Source: Lentinus brumalis
Taxonomy: Eukaryota > Basidiomycota > Agaricomycetes > Polyporales > Polyporaceae
DNA length: 64,000 nucleotides
Assembly: GCA_001792895.1 (NCBI GenBank)
Contig: MARA01000001.1
Span: forward strand, 2,976,001-3,040,000
Direction: 5' to 3'
A model generated the notes under the pieces. The model made no database searches and was not told the DNA's origin. It saw only the letters and a list, made by a program, of their open reading frames with translations. Each line of letters begins with the position of its first letter. Position 1 is the first letter of the stretch. Of the stretch, positions 44,180-55,153 are shown one piece after another. Made by a program: the position numbers and the translations under genes.

Positions 44180-47091
44180 TCACTCATCCTTGCTCGAATA
44201 TTTGCCGAGCCAACGGAAAACTTCATAGTGCCACTTCAAGCTATGTCCGAAGATGAGTGCGTGTATACAAGACATTCAACACAAAAGCCAACCTGTTCTG
44301 GTGGTTCAAAACCCAGTGATTTTCATCCGGGAAGATCACCAAGCGGCTCGGGATACCGAGCCTGGAGACGCGCATCAGTACAGATCAGGCGGAACTCAGC
44401 GACAGAGAGTACGCACTGCTGCAGAGCATGAAACGCGCCGATGCCATCAGTCTCAGGTAGACGGTAGTCCTTGCTGCCGTGAATGACAAGCATGGGAGTC
44501 GACCATTTGTCCACGAAGTTGATCGGGTCGTACCTGCACGGCGGGTGAGCATGACTCGCACGAAAGGGAACAGTCAGGGACGCACTTCTTGATCACCTCC
44601 TTTGCGCGGGGCTCCCACGGGCGCCCTCCCCACTCGTAGTTGAACTACGCAGGAACGTCAACGGGGGCACGAAGGGAACAGCTCTTTAGATATACTTACG
44701 AAGAAGAGCTCGTCAGTCGAGTATCCATGATACTGAGCACCGAAGGCCTGGATACATATTGAGGTCAGCTTCATGAACGAGCACGCAGAACGCCGCACGT
44801 ACCCCATCGTGGCAGACCAATGCTTTGAAGTTGAACCCGTACTCAGGGTGACCCTGGATCCAACTGGACAACCGTCAACACGATGTTCCGCTCATTAGGA
44901 AGTGCACACCCAGATACGCACTTGATGGCGTATCCGCCGTAGCTCGCACCGGCGGCAACGGCGCGGTCAGGGTCGACCTCAGGGAAGTTGTCCAGGACAT
45001 ATTTCCAGCCCTTCTGAAGGTCTACACATCGACGGAGATGAGAATCGCGAACCTGGTCGGTGTACGCAGGTCTTCTTACCTACGAAAGGCTTCCCTCCCC
45101 AATCCTCCTTGATTGCGTCGGTGAAATCTGCATACACATGTAAATGACTGAGATGCCATACGTCTCGTCTATCACCTACCTTGACCGAATGAGGTAGAAC
45201 CAGTGGGGTTAATCGCAACGACGAAGTAGCCTTGCTGAGCGAAGACTTCGTACAGCAGTTCAGTGACCCGAGGACGATGGTTGAAGGACGCAATAGCAGC
45301 TCACTGTTCAAGTTCCACCTGTTTGACCACTGGTCCTCCCAAGCACCCTCCGGGCCACCGTGAATGGCCAGCAAGATGGGCCACTTCTTCTTGTCGCCTG
45401 ACTTGAAGCCCGGGGGCTTAATGGTCCAGCCTTGTACCTTCTTCCCCTCCGCGCCCTCAAACCAGAAGTCGTCGCCTGAGTCGAGGCTCTTACCATGCAA
45501 ACCACTGTCCGCGAGCTTGGTCAGCTTGTCTACTACAAGCTTGCCGGTCTCGTTGAGGCCGCGCAAGACGAAGATCTCGTTAGGCGACGTCAGTGAGGAG
45601 CGGGTGAAGACGAGACGTCCGTCCGAGAGCGGCTGGATAGCGGAAACAGCGCCATTGGAGGTGAGTTCGCGCGGCTTGCGGAACTCCTCGGAGAACGAGG
45701 GGTCTACTGTGGAAGTGCTGGGGGTAGGCGGAACCGGGAGAGAGAAGATCTTGATACGGGCTAGGTCGCCAGCGGTGAAGAAGACAGTCTTGTCGTCATG
45801 AGCGAACTGAGGTGGTACGTCAGTGCGGGATGTCTAGCTATGCTAAGCCGCAGCGTACGTACCGCAATCGAGCTGACCGACCGATCCCAGTGGTGTGTGA
45901 GAGTGTAGCGGACCTCCTTCTTGAGGTCATAGATGACCAGCTCTGCGCTGCAGAGCGATGAGTTGATGGGTAAACGCGAGGGATTCTTCCACATACCGAT
46001 CTGACTCGTGACCGTCTATCGCAAGTTCAGCCCAAGCTACCTTGTCACCCGCAGTGTTGAAAACGGGTGTATGTGTAGCGCCATGCTTGCCGGAGGTAAG
46101 TTCCTTAGGTGAGGAGAGGCCGTGAATGTCGACAAGGTATATCTGACGTCATAGGGCATCTGTGTTAACGTAGGAACATGGCACCAATGCTAACGTCGAC
46201 TCACGTTCTGCTTTGTGTGCCATGCCTTGGGCAACTGTGGATCCTTGGCGGTGTAAATTACATGAGTCTCGGACACATCGAAGTCATCCGTGCCACCAAA
46301 GGGCTCGATTGGAGTATGCTGGGAAGAGGGTGAGCATTGCGATGCGCGCCACTAGTCCCGCGTACATACATGTCCGGTGCCCTTCAAGAGGTTCGTGAAT
46401 ATAGTTCCGAGGGTCCACTTGCCGTCCAGTCCTTTCTGGAGCTCGACGCTGAACAGAGAGGGTCTCTTCGGACCAACCCACGTGTCCCAGTGGCGGTCGA
46501 ACGTCTCGTCATAGACCAACGCAGAGTTACCGCGGTTCTCCCATGCTTCGTCGTTCTCCTTGACCTTCTTCAAGTCGCCGTCGGCGTGCACATTGTCCGA
46601 GAATACGAGGATGCCTGCCTTGGCAGAGTAACGGAAGTTGGTCGCGGTGTCAGTGGGGAACTTCCCAATGAGAACAGGAGAATCGGGTAGCTTCAGACTG
46701 CCGGACGTTTCAACCTTGACAGATATCGCATACAAGCTGATGACTTTGTTCTTGTCGGTGCCTTCCGCGACGGCGTGAGCGAGCGTGCGGTCGTCCAGCC
46801 AGAAAGCTTCGCCGCCGCTCGCGAGGGGCACGTCAATGGGTAGGACCGTGCTCTCCACGGCAGCGATGTGAATAGACTTCGTGTTTCTAGCGAATGCCAT
46901 ATGATGTGCTGTAGATGGATAGGGGACCGTGAAACTCACTTCTTGTCCTTCAACGCGTACTGGCTCACTGGCACGAACACCAAATCCCCTGAAGGGTTCG
47001 CGACGCCTGTGCCAGCCCGGGGCAGCTGGACAAGATCCGTCGGGGAGAAGATCTCCGCGCCTTCTTTGAACGCGAAGTCTGCCGTCGCCAT
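44180..47091 (-). CDS. DPP5: Dipeptidyl-peptidase 5-like S9 serine peptidase
   Basis: Prolyl-oligopeptidase-family peptidase releasing N-terminal dipeptides. About ten exons; not every junction was fixed. The N-terminal beta-propeller runs from 47091 to about 45.5 kb (EIFSPTDLVQLPRAGTGVAN; GEAFWLDDRTLAHAVAEGTD; SPVLIGKFPTDTATNFRYSA). The hydrolase domain follows: ILLAIHGGPEGAWEDQW, GYFVVAINPTGSTSFGQ, catalytic Ser in AAGASYGGYA (about 44.95 kb), Asp in LVIHGSKDYRLPE (about 44.47 kb), His in DENHWVLNHQNS (about 44.32 kb). The last exon starts after an intron at 44226-44288 and ends at the TGA 44180-44182. The start at 47091 (MATADFAF) matches cytosolic forms; in-frame ATGs at 47175 and 47190 would add an N-terminus without a clear signal peptide. 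Confidence 0.9.
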
Positions 47092-47679
47092 GCTGGTATA
47101 GTTCAGGGGAGATTGAAGGGGAATCTGGGCAGCAAGCCCCAGCACAGACACGGGGAAACCTGGAGGAACCCGCATCGTGGGCAAGGGCAACGTGGAGGCT
47201 TAGGCTATCGATGAGCTCGAATGTGGGTGAGACACTGCTGCTTTCTATGCGCCAGAGGGGGTCATGCGTCGCACACCAAGATGGGAGTTCCGGGCTGAGA
47301 GCACATCAGGCGGCTGCCCCGCACACGCCATATGGCGCGTCGCCTTCTCAGGTTACATACATAGTCGTGTCCACGACGCGTCTTCCTCTCTCCAGCTGAC
47401 CTGCCATGTATTGATTATCGTCTATACATATGGCCACACAGACTCTACGCGTCGTTCCGGACAGCGTAAGTATGTAGCCTTCAAGTTCTCGCTCGAAGTC
47501 CACGACCAGCACGACCGTGTCGCTACAGCCCAGACAAGGGCGCCTACGGCGATGACATAGGCGTGACCAAACACGACACGTGACAGTGACACCTGTCACG
47601 GCGACGCGTACGCGCAAGCTCAGCCTGCTGAGGCAGCTGAACGCGAGAAGCCCGGACTCATCCTCTCTCGCTGCCCACC
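47092..47679. other. Divergent promoter region DPP5 / RPT5
   Basis: 588 bp between divergent genes. It holds the palindrome CACGTGACAGTGACACCTGTC region near 47577-47600 (overlapping E-box-like CACGTG and GACA/TGTC repeats), about 90 bp before the RPT5 ATG. No gene is seen. Confidence 0.4.
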
Positions 47680-49330
47680 ATGTCCTCCGCACCACCGCCC
47701 AACCCTCCCGACAACAACGCGATTAAGCCTGAGGATAGCGCACCCTCCTCTTCTTCTGCGCCTGCGGTTCAAGATGTCGACATGGACGCCACGCCAGACA
47801 AACCCGCGGAGGAGACTTGGGATGACATTCCGGAGGAGATCATGAACCTATCCGCGGACGAGATCTTGACGAGGATACGGCTTATTGACAATGACCTCAA
47901 GGTACGTCGAACCCGTCTTCGTTGTTGGCGAGAACGAATCGTAAACGCGCCATATGCCCGATAGGTCATGCGCTCCGAGACACTCCGTCTGCAGCACGAG
48001 CAAAATGTCATGAAGGAGAAGATTCGGGAGAATGGCGAGAAGATTAAACAGAACAAAGTTCTGCCATACTTGGTCGGGAACGTTGTCGAGGTATGTTTCT
48101 ATGCCACCGGCGTATTCACAGAGGCTCATGGTCGACAGATTCTGGACGTCGACCCGGAGATTGAAGAGGATGGTGCCAACCGGGATTTGGACTCCATGCG
48201 CAAGGGCAAGTGCGCGGTCATTAAGACTTCCACACGACAAACCGTTTTCCTTCCCCTCATTGGTCTTGTCCCCGCCGAGAAGCTCAAGCCCGGCGATCTT
48301 GTCGGTGTCAACAAGGACTCCTACCTCATTCTCGATACCCTTCCCGCGGAGTTCGATTCTCGTGTTAAGGCAATGGAGGTCGATGAGCGGCCGACGGAGA
48401 CATACACCGATATTGGTGGCTTGGAGAAGCAGATCGAGGAGTTGGTGGAGGCTATTGTTTTGCCAATGGAGCAGGCAGACAAGTTCAAGGTGCTTGGGAT
48501 CAAGCCTCCGAAGGGTTGCTTGATGTACGGACCTCCGGGTAAGCGTAACATCACCTGGGACTGCCGACCAAACGCTGACCTCGGTGCTAGGAACTGGCAA
48601 GACCCTCATGGCTCGTGCATGCGCCGCACAAACCAACGCATGCTATCTCAAGCTCGCCGGTCCGTCATTAGTGCAGATGTTCATCGGTGACGGTGCCAAG
48701 CTCGTCCGTGACGCGTTCGAGCTCGCGAAAGAGAAGGCCCCTGCCATTATCTTCATCGACGAGTTGGACGCTATTGGCACGAAGCGTTTCGACTCCGAGA
48801 AGAGTGGTGATCGTGAAGTGCAACGCACGATGCTTGAGCTTCTCAATCAGCTGGACGGTTTCAGCAGTGATGAGCGCATCAAGGTGCGTCTTTGCGGCGT
48901 CCCCGTGTGGTCTTTGACTTTAACCTGTGTGTTTAGGTCATTGCCGCAACGAACCGTATCGATATCCTCGACCCGGCATTGCTTCGTTCCGGTCGTCTGG
49001 ACAGGAAGATCGAGTTCCCTCTTCCGAACGAGACCGCTCGTGCACGGATCCTGGAGATTCACTCGCGGAAGATGGCAGTCGCGGCTGACGTCAACTACGA
49101 GGAACTTGCAAGGAGTACAGATGAGTTCAACGGCGCACAGCTGAAGGCTGTCTGTGTGGAGGCAGGTATGATTGCTCTGCGGGAGGGCGCAACAAAGCTC
49201 AACCACGAGCATTTCTTGAGTGGTATCGCCGAAGGTATGTTCTGTCATGCCTTTTCAGCAGTGACTCGTATCTTGACGCTTCGACACAGTGCAGAGCAAG
49301 AAGAAGAACCCGCTCAACTATTTCACGTAG
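47680..49330 (+). CDS. RPT5: 26S proteasome regulatory ATPase RPT5, 459 aa
   Basis: AAA+ subunit of the 19S base that unfolds substrates and opens the 20S gate. Exons 47680-47901, 47965-48090, 48139-48538, 48591-48883, 48937-49234, 49290-49330. The N-terminus is Pro/Ser-rich, followed by a coiled coil, an OB domain ([20 protein letters not shown]) and the AAA core: Walker A GPPGTGKT (joined over intron 48539-48590), Walker [15 protein letters not shown], sensor and Arg-finger region ([16 protein letters not shown]). The N-terminal signature ([20 protein letters not shown]) separates it from the other five RPTs. The C-terminus ends Tyr-Phe-Thr, a Phe variant of the HbYX gate-opening tail. Confidence 0.97.
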
Positions 49331-50251
49331 TATCCCTCTCCTGGCTTTTCAGTTGTCGTTTCTGCAATGTACCTCTTAGCTTTCGCATCGCATACGGACT
49401 TCGCGCACATCACCGTCCTCCTCGGAGTCTCTAAACCTGCACCTTCGGAATCCTCTACAGGTGCGTCCTCGTGCTCATGGATAGGGTTCAGGCTAGAAGA
49501 TCCCTCCGTGGGAGCGCCGAAGACCGGAGAAGGGAGAAGGCAGTCAAAATGACAAGGTGACCTCCCGGGAAGTGGTATGTGGCGCCTCGCACCCTCAGGT
49601 CGCCTGGTTTGATGTATCTTCGAACCCTACAGTCTTATTATGAGCTTGAGCGTCGGGATGTCAGCGACCATCGTAGGTTACGCTCATGTTCCGTCACTCG
49701 CCGTTCACGCCGCTTCATCGGGTGCATCTGCCGCTATGTGGGCGGTGGTATCCCGGCCTTCAGTGGGTTGGAAGTCCGACATTGCACGACCGGTGTAGTT
49801 GCGGGTATGTCGCACGTCTGGTGCGTCGCGGACAGTACATATCTCCGTTGCTTGTGCGCGTCCGTGTACTCGTACAGTAAGAACCATGCGGTGCAACAAG
49901 ACTCAACCTCGACGTTCCAGCGGTAGGCCCTCGTGCAGGGTCGCCGGCGATCCAGACTACCATCATCTCTGGTACCCAGCGCGTCTTCTTCGTTTGGAAG
50001 CTTGATCTTCTCACCTTCGTCCCCATACAGTTCATCACCCAACATATCCGTGTGCCGGAGCTGCCCCAGTGGTTGGCAGTATAAAGGCCGCGATGCTACC
50101 TGGGCTTGCTTCTCGGCCATAGACGGACTCGACCGCCCCTCCTCGCACCACACTCCTTCCACCTCAAAAACCCTGTACCACGCCGTCCCCTACTGCACTT
50201 CGCAGACTCCTCCGCCACCACCTACCTGACTTTACCAAAACAATCAAAACG
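49331..50251. other. RPT5 3' flank and secreted-protein promoter
   Basis: 921 bp with no gene I can support. A TATAAAG lies at 50080-50086, about 170 bp before the next ATG. Confidence 0.45.
50080..50086 (+). promoter_or_regulatory. TATA box, small secreted protein gene
   Basis: TATAAAG preceded by GC-rich sequence, about 170 nt before the ATG at 50252; the interval would be the 5' UTR, which is CT-rich. Confidence 0.5.
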
Positions 50252-50794
50252 ATGAAGCTCTTCACCTCCCTCCTCGCCGCCACCTCCCTCATTCTCCCCG
50301 CACTCGCGGGCATGGGTGAGATCTCCCTCCCCCATCCCGGGACACAAATCGCCCCCGGCGCGTCCTTCAACTTTTCGTACGAAATCCGCGGAGACTACTG
50401 CACCTCCTCCTACGCATTCTCCGTGTACCTCATCACGGACGTGCCGACATCTGCCGCGCCGTCGGAGGTGTTCATGGGCGGGTACTTCTTCGGGCGGTTC
50501 GACGCCCCGAACTACCCCGCAGTGCCGTACCCGAAGAACCCCGCGCCCCCTTCTCTTACCATGCCCGACTTCTCGAAGCCACAGGGTGGGTGGGGTGCGG
50601 GGCAGGCCGCGAGCGACCAGACGTTCCAGCTTGCGGTCCTGGAGGAGTGGGACGGCTGCGATCCTACGGTGCGTTGATTCGTGCCGATGTTATGCGGCGT
50701 GCTAATTGGGACTCTGCAATAGGGCCCGGTTGGGAGGAAGATCAGTCTTGCTGCTGTGCCTGTCGTGTACAACGCTACTGCGCAGAGTGCGTAG
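50252..50794 (+). CDS. Small secreted protein of unknown function, 162 aa
   Basis: Exons 50252-50668 and 50723-50794. There is a clear signal peptide (about 1-19, MKLFTSLLAATSLILPALAG). The mature part begins with a beta-strand run typical of Ig-like extracellular modules (EISLPHPGTQIAPGASFNFS), with two Cys (in GDYCTSSYAF and EWDGCD) that could form a disulphide. It has Pro-rich loops and no C-terminal anchor. Similar small secreted proteins with this opening pattern are common in wood-decay and mycorrhizal basidiomycetes; it faintly recalls the Nis1-type effectors, but I cannot assign it. Use of a strong TATA element suggests regulated expression. Confidence 0.8.
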
Positions 50795-51062
50795 GTGCTT
50801 GCGACTGACTGGACCTTCGACCACGGACAATCACGGACAATATGATGGACAGACCTTGCGTACTTACTATACTCACAGACAGTCGTTCCGAGCTTCTGCG
50901 CGCCCTCTTCCACATGGACATTTGGATTCGGACTCGAGTTATAAGGTAGCAATTGTATAGTGGTATCGTAAAGTTTCGCGCGATGCGGACCGTTTGAACC
51001 GTATGTATGTATTCTCGTTTACGCTCTACACACTCAGCTAGGATCATCGTGCAGGCTGTGAC

Positions 51063-51603
51063 TCAAGAGGGAGTCATACCCAGAAGTCCATTCACGTCCA
51101 ATTGTCCAGCAGCGGCGTTGATGTGCCGGTCCGCAACGCGTTCCAAGTCCCCGCGACTCTGACAGCCCTCCAGCAGTCCGGGGTGTCCAAGAGCCCGTAG
51201 GTACTCGTTAGCTAGGAAGAAAGCTAGTTGACGTTTGGATCAGTGCCGTCATCGCGATCCTCGTGGCTGCGGACACAGCACCAGCGCATTGGCACTCACC
51301 AGTACGCTTATTCCCGTCCAGGAAGGGATGGCCTGAATTGACAGCTCTACGTGAACCTCGGAGGGCTGATAAGTATATTGAACTCCTCGTACCTTTGATG
51401 AGCCCGTATGACAGAGTCGCAGCAAGGTATTCTGCTGGGCGTTCGGGTTCGTATCTCGAGACATTCAAGGGTCGAGCGAGTGCAGACTCAAGTTCGTTTG
51501 GTTTCACGACTTGAGAGTGCGCAGGGTGTACTATCTGGGCGTTGATCCGGCGAACATACTCAGGTGTAAATACGCGGGCTAGTCGAGCAGTATGTGAGGC
51601 CAT
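51063..51603 (-). CDS. Doc-type Fic-fold protein, 134 aa
   Basis: Small Fic-superfamily protein. Exons 51603-51393, 51332-51300, 51223-51063; the 33-nt middle exon carries most of the catalytic loop. The spliced protein has FTPEYVRRINAQIV near the start, then ELESALARP, YLAATLSYGLIKGHPFLDGN and finally KRTAFFLANEYLRALG. The loop HPFxDGNKRTA is the Doc version of the Fic motif: where AMP-transferring Fic enzymes have Gly-Asn-Gly, Doc has Gly-Asn-Lys, and bacterial Doc phosphorylates EF-Tu instead of AMPylating. Compared with bacterial Doc (about 126 residues) the length is normal. No adjacent Phd-like antidote is seen. Canonical fungal introns show it is resident in the fungal genome. Bacterial origin by transfer is inferred from family distribution only. 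Confidence 0.9.
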
Positions 51604-51800
51604 GCTACGTAGCTGGTACCAGTCAGTGGCAGCTGCAAGCTAGTGGGTAGTGGATCAACCTTGCTGGCAGCGCCGCGGCTGTCAGACACTTCACACGGCT
51701 CCGGATCCTTCGGAGTCCTGACCACCAACTCCTCTTTACAGTACCAAGTCCACCGTGACGGCTTCGGAGGTGCTCTTGTAACACCGTGGTCTCTGTACCG

Positions 51801-52197
51801 ATGCTGTCACTTCGCGGCCTTCGTCGTCTGCCGCGGCACCCCTCGCTGACGTTCTGCCGTTGTCAATCCAGCACCGCGCGCCAGGGCCCAGCTGCTCCAA
51901 AGGAGTTCAAAGTGGTACTTGACAACGACACGTTGTACATTGATCAAGGCCTTGCGGAGGCTCTTGGATGGGATCGCGTAAAGCAAGACAGTATACCCCT
52001 TACACTTCACGGATGGGGCCCGACTTACTTCGCTATAGCACGGACGGGGTCGGACAGTGGTAGGTCATTCATTAGTTTGACTCGGACTTCTGGCGATATG
52101 ACTGACACTTGCTGCAGAATTGTTGGCCAGGCGCACTGTTGAGAGCGGCAGCGACTCCAATGTGCAGCAAGTACTCGAATATTTGAGGGATCGCTGA
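51801..52197 (+). CDS. Small protein with mitochondrial-type presequence, 112 aa
   Basis: Exons 51801-52059 and 52118-52197. The N-terminus is basic, Ser/Leu-rich and free of acidic residues (MLSLRGLRRLPRHPSLTFCR), typical of a matrix-targeting sequence. The rest (FKVVLDNDTLYIDQGLAEAL ... LHGWGPTYFAIAR ... VLEYLRDR) is a compact domain I do not recognise. An in-frame ATG at 51786 is also possible. It diverges from the Doc-like gene across about 200 bp. Confidence 0.65.
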
Positions 52198-52636
52198 TGC
52201 TCGCCACACCAGTGCGTCACCCAGTTTGTCTTCTGTCCTCACTTGATCATAAGTGTACTCGTTGTAACTGATTACAGGATTCACCAGGTCTCAGCTCGTC
52301 TTTGCGAATCCTCCGTTGGCTGGCTACCGCCGCAGCCAGATTATAGAGACAATGTTGCTGTTGTTGCTCGGAGCCTGTGTTATTTACGTTGTTTGCCTGA
52401 TGCCCGTGAAGTTATCAAGGGCTCGACTGTTTCACTACGACTTCTCCGTCGTTCATAGTAGCGGGCGGGCCGGGACGCAACCTGACGCGGCTTGCGGTTC
52501 ACGCGCACGGACCGTGGACGCGTCCACCAGTCACGTGCCAACAAGAAGCCCATTGTGGCGGAGAACCAACCGAGGAGCGCGATGTTTCCTACTTTGACCT
52601 GCCCTCTGCTCGCCGCGAGTCGGTCAACTGGTCACC
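52198..52636. other. Spacer upstream of EAF6
   Basis: 439 bp with no supportable gene. Confidence 0.35.
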
Positions 52637-53313
52637 ATGTCTAACGACACGCCTTCAGCGGAAGACAAGACCAAGTATGATGCCGCCAAGAAGGAGCTGC
52701 TGCAGGCACTCGCAAAGAAGAGGAACTTGGACAAGCAGCTCGTCCGTCTATTCACGCGTCCTGAAGGTGTTCATCAGCTGAACGCGTAATCGCTCTTCAG
52801 GCTCAGTTGGAGGTCCAGATATACAATTTGGAGACGTCGTACCTGACGGAAACTGCGGCGCACAGTGGGGGCAACATTATCCACGGCTTCGAGGGCTATC
52901 TCAAGAACCAGCCAGGCGGGAGGCGGAAATACGAGATCCACGAGAACGACCGTATCTTCTCTAACAGCAGCTTCACATACAAGAAGGTGTGTGTGCTATC
53001 TTGAAGGTGTCTTTCCCTACTAGAAGCGTGTACCTCGGCAGGCGTTGGAGTTGTCGGGCGAAGGAGACGAGTCAACAGCAACAGGAGACGACCATTCAAG
53101 GATGTCGACTCCAGGAATCACGACTGTCATCGTTCCACCTGCGTCGCGGGGGAGGTCCTTACGGCAGCACAGCAGAAGAAGAACCGGGACAGGGAGTATC
53201 AGAGGAAGAAGCGAGCGGAGAAGCGGAGGAGTACTGCGACACCTGCCTCCGACGACGAGAGCGTGTCTGGGAGGAAACCAAGTAAGAGGGCACGTCTTGC
53301 GGACGATGACTAG
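52637..53313 (+). CDS. EAF6: Histone acetyltransferase complex subunit EAF6, with apparent 1-bp frameshift
   Basis: Subunit of NuA4 and related histone acetyltransferase complexes. Exons 52637-52741, 52801-52986, 53042-53313. Start YDAAKKELLQALAKKRNLDK, then AQLEVQIYNLETSYLTETA and GGNIIHGFEGYLKN, the NuA4-Eaf6 coiled coil and core. In exon 3 the conserved text TPGITTVIVPPASRG is in one frame, and the conserved basic end (AAQQKKNRDREYQRKKRAEK ... SKRARLADDD, stop 53311) is in the next. The switch falls at the five-G run 53148-53152. A sixth G would join them. This may be a sequencing or assembly error in a homopolymer, a real frameshift, or a weak 47-nt intron (GTCATC donor). Confidence 0.88.
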
Positions 53314-53456
53314 GTGCGTGCTTTATCCAATCATCGGTGTACTCATAATCATATCGCGCCTCAGATTCGTCTCGCTCAATGCTCACCTGTCATGTACTAC
53401 TAGCCCGGGTCCCGCTCTCGCTGTGTATCATAGTGTAACATATACCCGTACTAATA

Positions 53457-54319
53457 CTATACATCTAGTGTATTCAGAAACTTCTTCACCGCAGCTTCGT
53501 CCATGCCCCCACCGTCTGGGTCTACTGCCTCAATACAGCGAGCAATGGCGATGACTTGCCTCGGCTCTTTTGCACTAATCCACACGCGTCCGTTCATTCC
53601 TATGGCAGATTCCAAAGGAAAGCGCGAACCCAACAAGGGGAACAAGAAGTGATGTGGGTCCAGAAGTCTGGCATGGCCATCAGCCCGCCTGCAATGCCAC
53701 GAACATAAGGAGTATACGCACAGACGACACATCTTGAGACTGCACTGCACCAGGAAGCCCCCCTTCAGCTCCCCGAAACCTTCAGCTTTGCGCGTTTGCG
53801 CGTCGAAGCACTCCAGTTCCGGCTCCATATCCTTGTGGGCCAACGAGACGCGTGCATAGAGCAACGATCCAACCTGGACATAATCGTAAACTCAAGGGCA
53901 GCTAGGTTTATGCGAGCTGTGGAGGCGTACCTTCAGGTTGGGTCGATTCCGTTTCGTCGCGCCCTCGAACGCCAAACCGTCTAAAGTGGCCATATGTGCA
54001 GAACCGATGTCTACTCTCCAGTTCTCACCGCTCCGACTCACGACGACGCCCACAACAGACTCCTGTGGTGCAGGAGCATACTGCCTTGTTTTTGATGAGC
54101 GACAGGGAAAGGAACTGATGCAGTCGCCGCGGTGCTCACCCGACGTGAATTCCCCTCTATCCACCATTTGTTCCGGTTTGCAGAATGTTGTACCTCTCCG
54201 GCACGCGTCGAGACGACCGCGGGGGTCCCGCCTACAGATGTTTGCTGCAAAAGACCCGGACCAAGCTTGAGATTGACGTGTTGGGCAGGGACGTGCTCTC
54301 CAGGAAGGACGGTGGTCAT
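53457..54319 (-). CDS. RRP40: Exosome complex RNA-binding subunit RRP40 (EXOSC3), 230 aa
   Basis: Cap subunit of the RNA exosome. Exons 54319-54140, 54080-53931, 53873-53722, 53667-53457. The N-terminal domain starts at VLPGEHVPAQHVNLKLGPGL. An S1 domain follows (ESVVGVVVSRSGENWRVDIG then SLLYARVSLAHKDMEPELEC), and the C-terminal KH domain carries the RRP40-specific GMNGRVWISAKEP. The length equals that of yeast Rrp40 (240). It is head to head with VPS37 across 94 bp and converges with EAF6. Confidence 0.95.
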
Positions 54320-54413
54320 GGTGGTCAAGCGCAAAGAAATGTGGCGCGGGCGCGCAGCTCAGACTGCTCCTTGGCTCTCTACCACTACGCCCGCCCAACC
54401 CACTACACCCTCA
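54320..54413. promoter_or_regulatory. 94-bp bidirectional promoter RRP40 / VPS37
   Basis: Only 94 bp separate the RRP40 ATG from the chosen VPS37 ATG, so both 5' UTRs and core promoters must overlap each other or the neighbouring exons. No TATA box. Confidence 0.5.
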
Positions 54414-55153
54414 ATGGAGCCATCAACGAGCCATGTCGTACATACACGATTGACGGCTGAGTTTCCTGAGCTCGCGCATCTGTCGTACGCCAAACTAGTC
54501 GACCTGGACTATGAATGACATCAGTTTACCCCTTGTCCCTACAGGCGAGAGGACCTCGAGGACCTCCTTGCTGACCCACAGTACTTCCAAGCAATATTCC
54601 ACTCATTACCTCAAGTGAAGCTGCTGTACCAAGGACAAGCTGAGCTTGGCTCTGCTAACGAGTCTATCGCGAGTACGTCATACGCATGCTGACCCGAGGA
54701 CTTCGTACCAACTGTGCCAGAGAACAACCTTGCGCTACAGGATGACCTGTACAGGTTGCGCGGTGAAACTCAGGAAGCGTTTGATAGAGCCAAACAACTA
54801 GAAGCGCGATGGAAGGAGATTGAGAAGGAGCAGCGCGAGGTTTACCAAGTAGGTGCTCTTCAGTTTTGTCTCTCAGAAGCTCCTCCTTATACCCTCTCCC
54901 CGTGCAGCGTTTTGACCCGCAGTTCTTGCTCATGCGGCTCAGGCACGCTACGACCGCTCAGGACGATTTGTCTGAGGCGCGTGCAAATGCCCTCGTGCAA
55001 GGCTCCGCATCAGACCCAGACGCGGGTACACTGACCGGGAAAGACATCGACGAATTCGTGAAGGAGTTCCGAGAGCTCAGGAAGACGTACCACAAGCGGG
55101 TTATGTGGGGAGACAGGTGGACGGCCGGAGAGGTTGCCTGGCGCGACGATTGA
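54414..55153 (+). CDS. VPS37: ESCRT-I subunit VPS37 (Mod(r) domain), 190 aa
   Basis: Part of the ESCRT-I complex sorting ubiquitinated cargo at endosomes. Exons 54414-54484, 54545-54672, 54721-54848, 54908-55153. The Mod(r) signature is formed over the first intron: FPELAHLS joins REDLEDLLADPQYFQAIFHS, followed by LPQVKLLYQGQAELGSANES. A long coiled coil (DDLYRLRGETQEAFDRAKQL ... KEIEKEQREVY) leads to a C-terminal helical part ending KTYHKRVMWGDRW. Alternative in-frame ATGs at 54339 and 54318 would overlap the RRP40 promoter or its start codon, so 54414 (MEPSTSHVV) is preferred. Confidence 0.9.
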
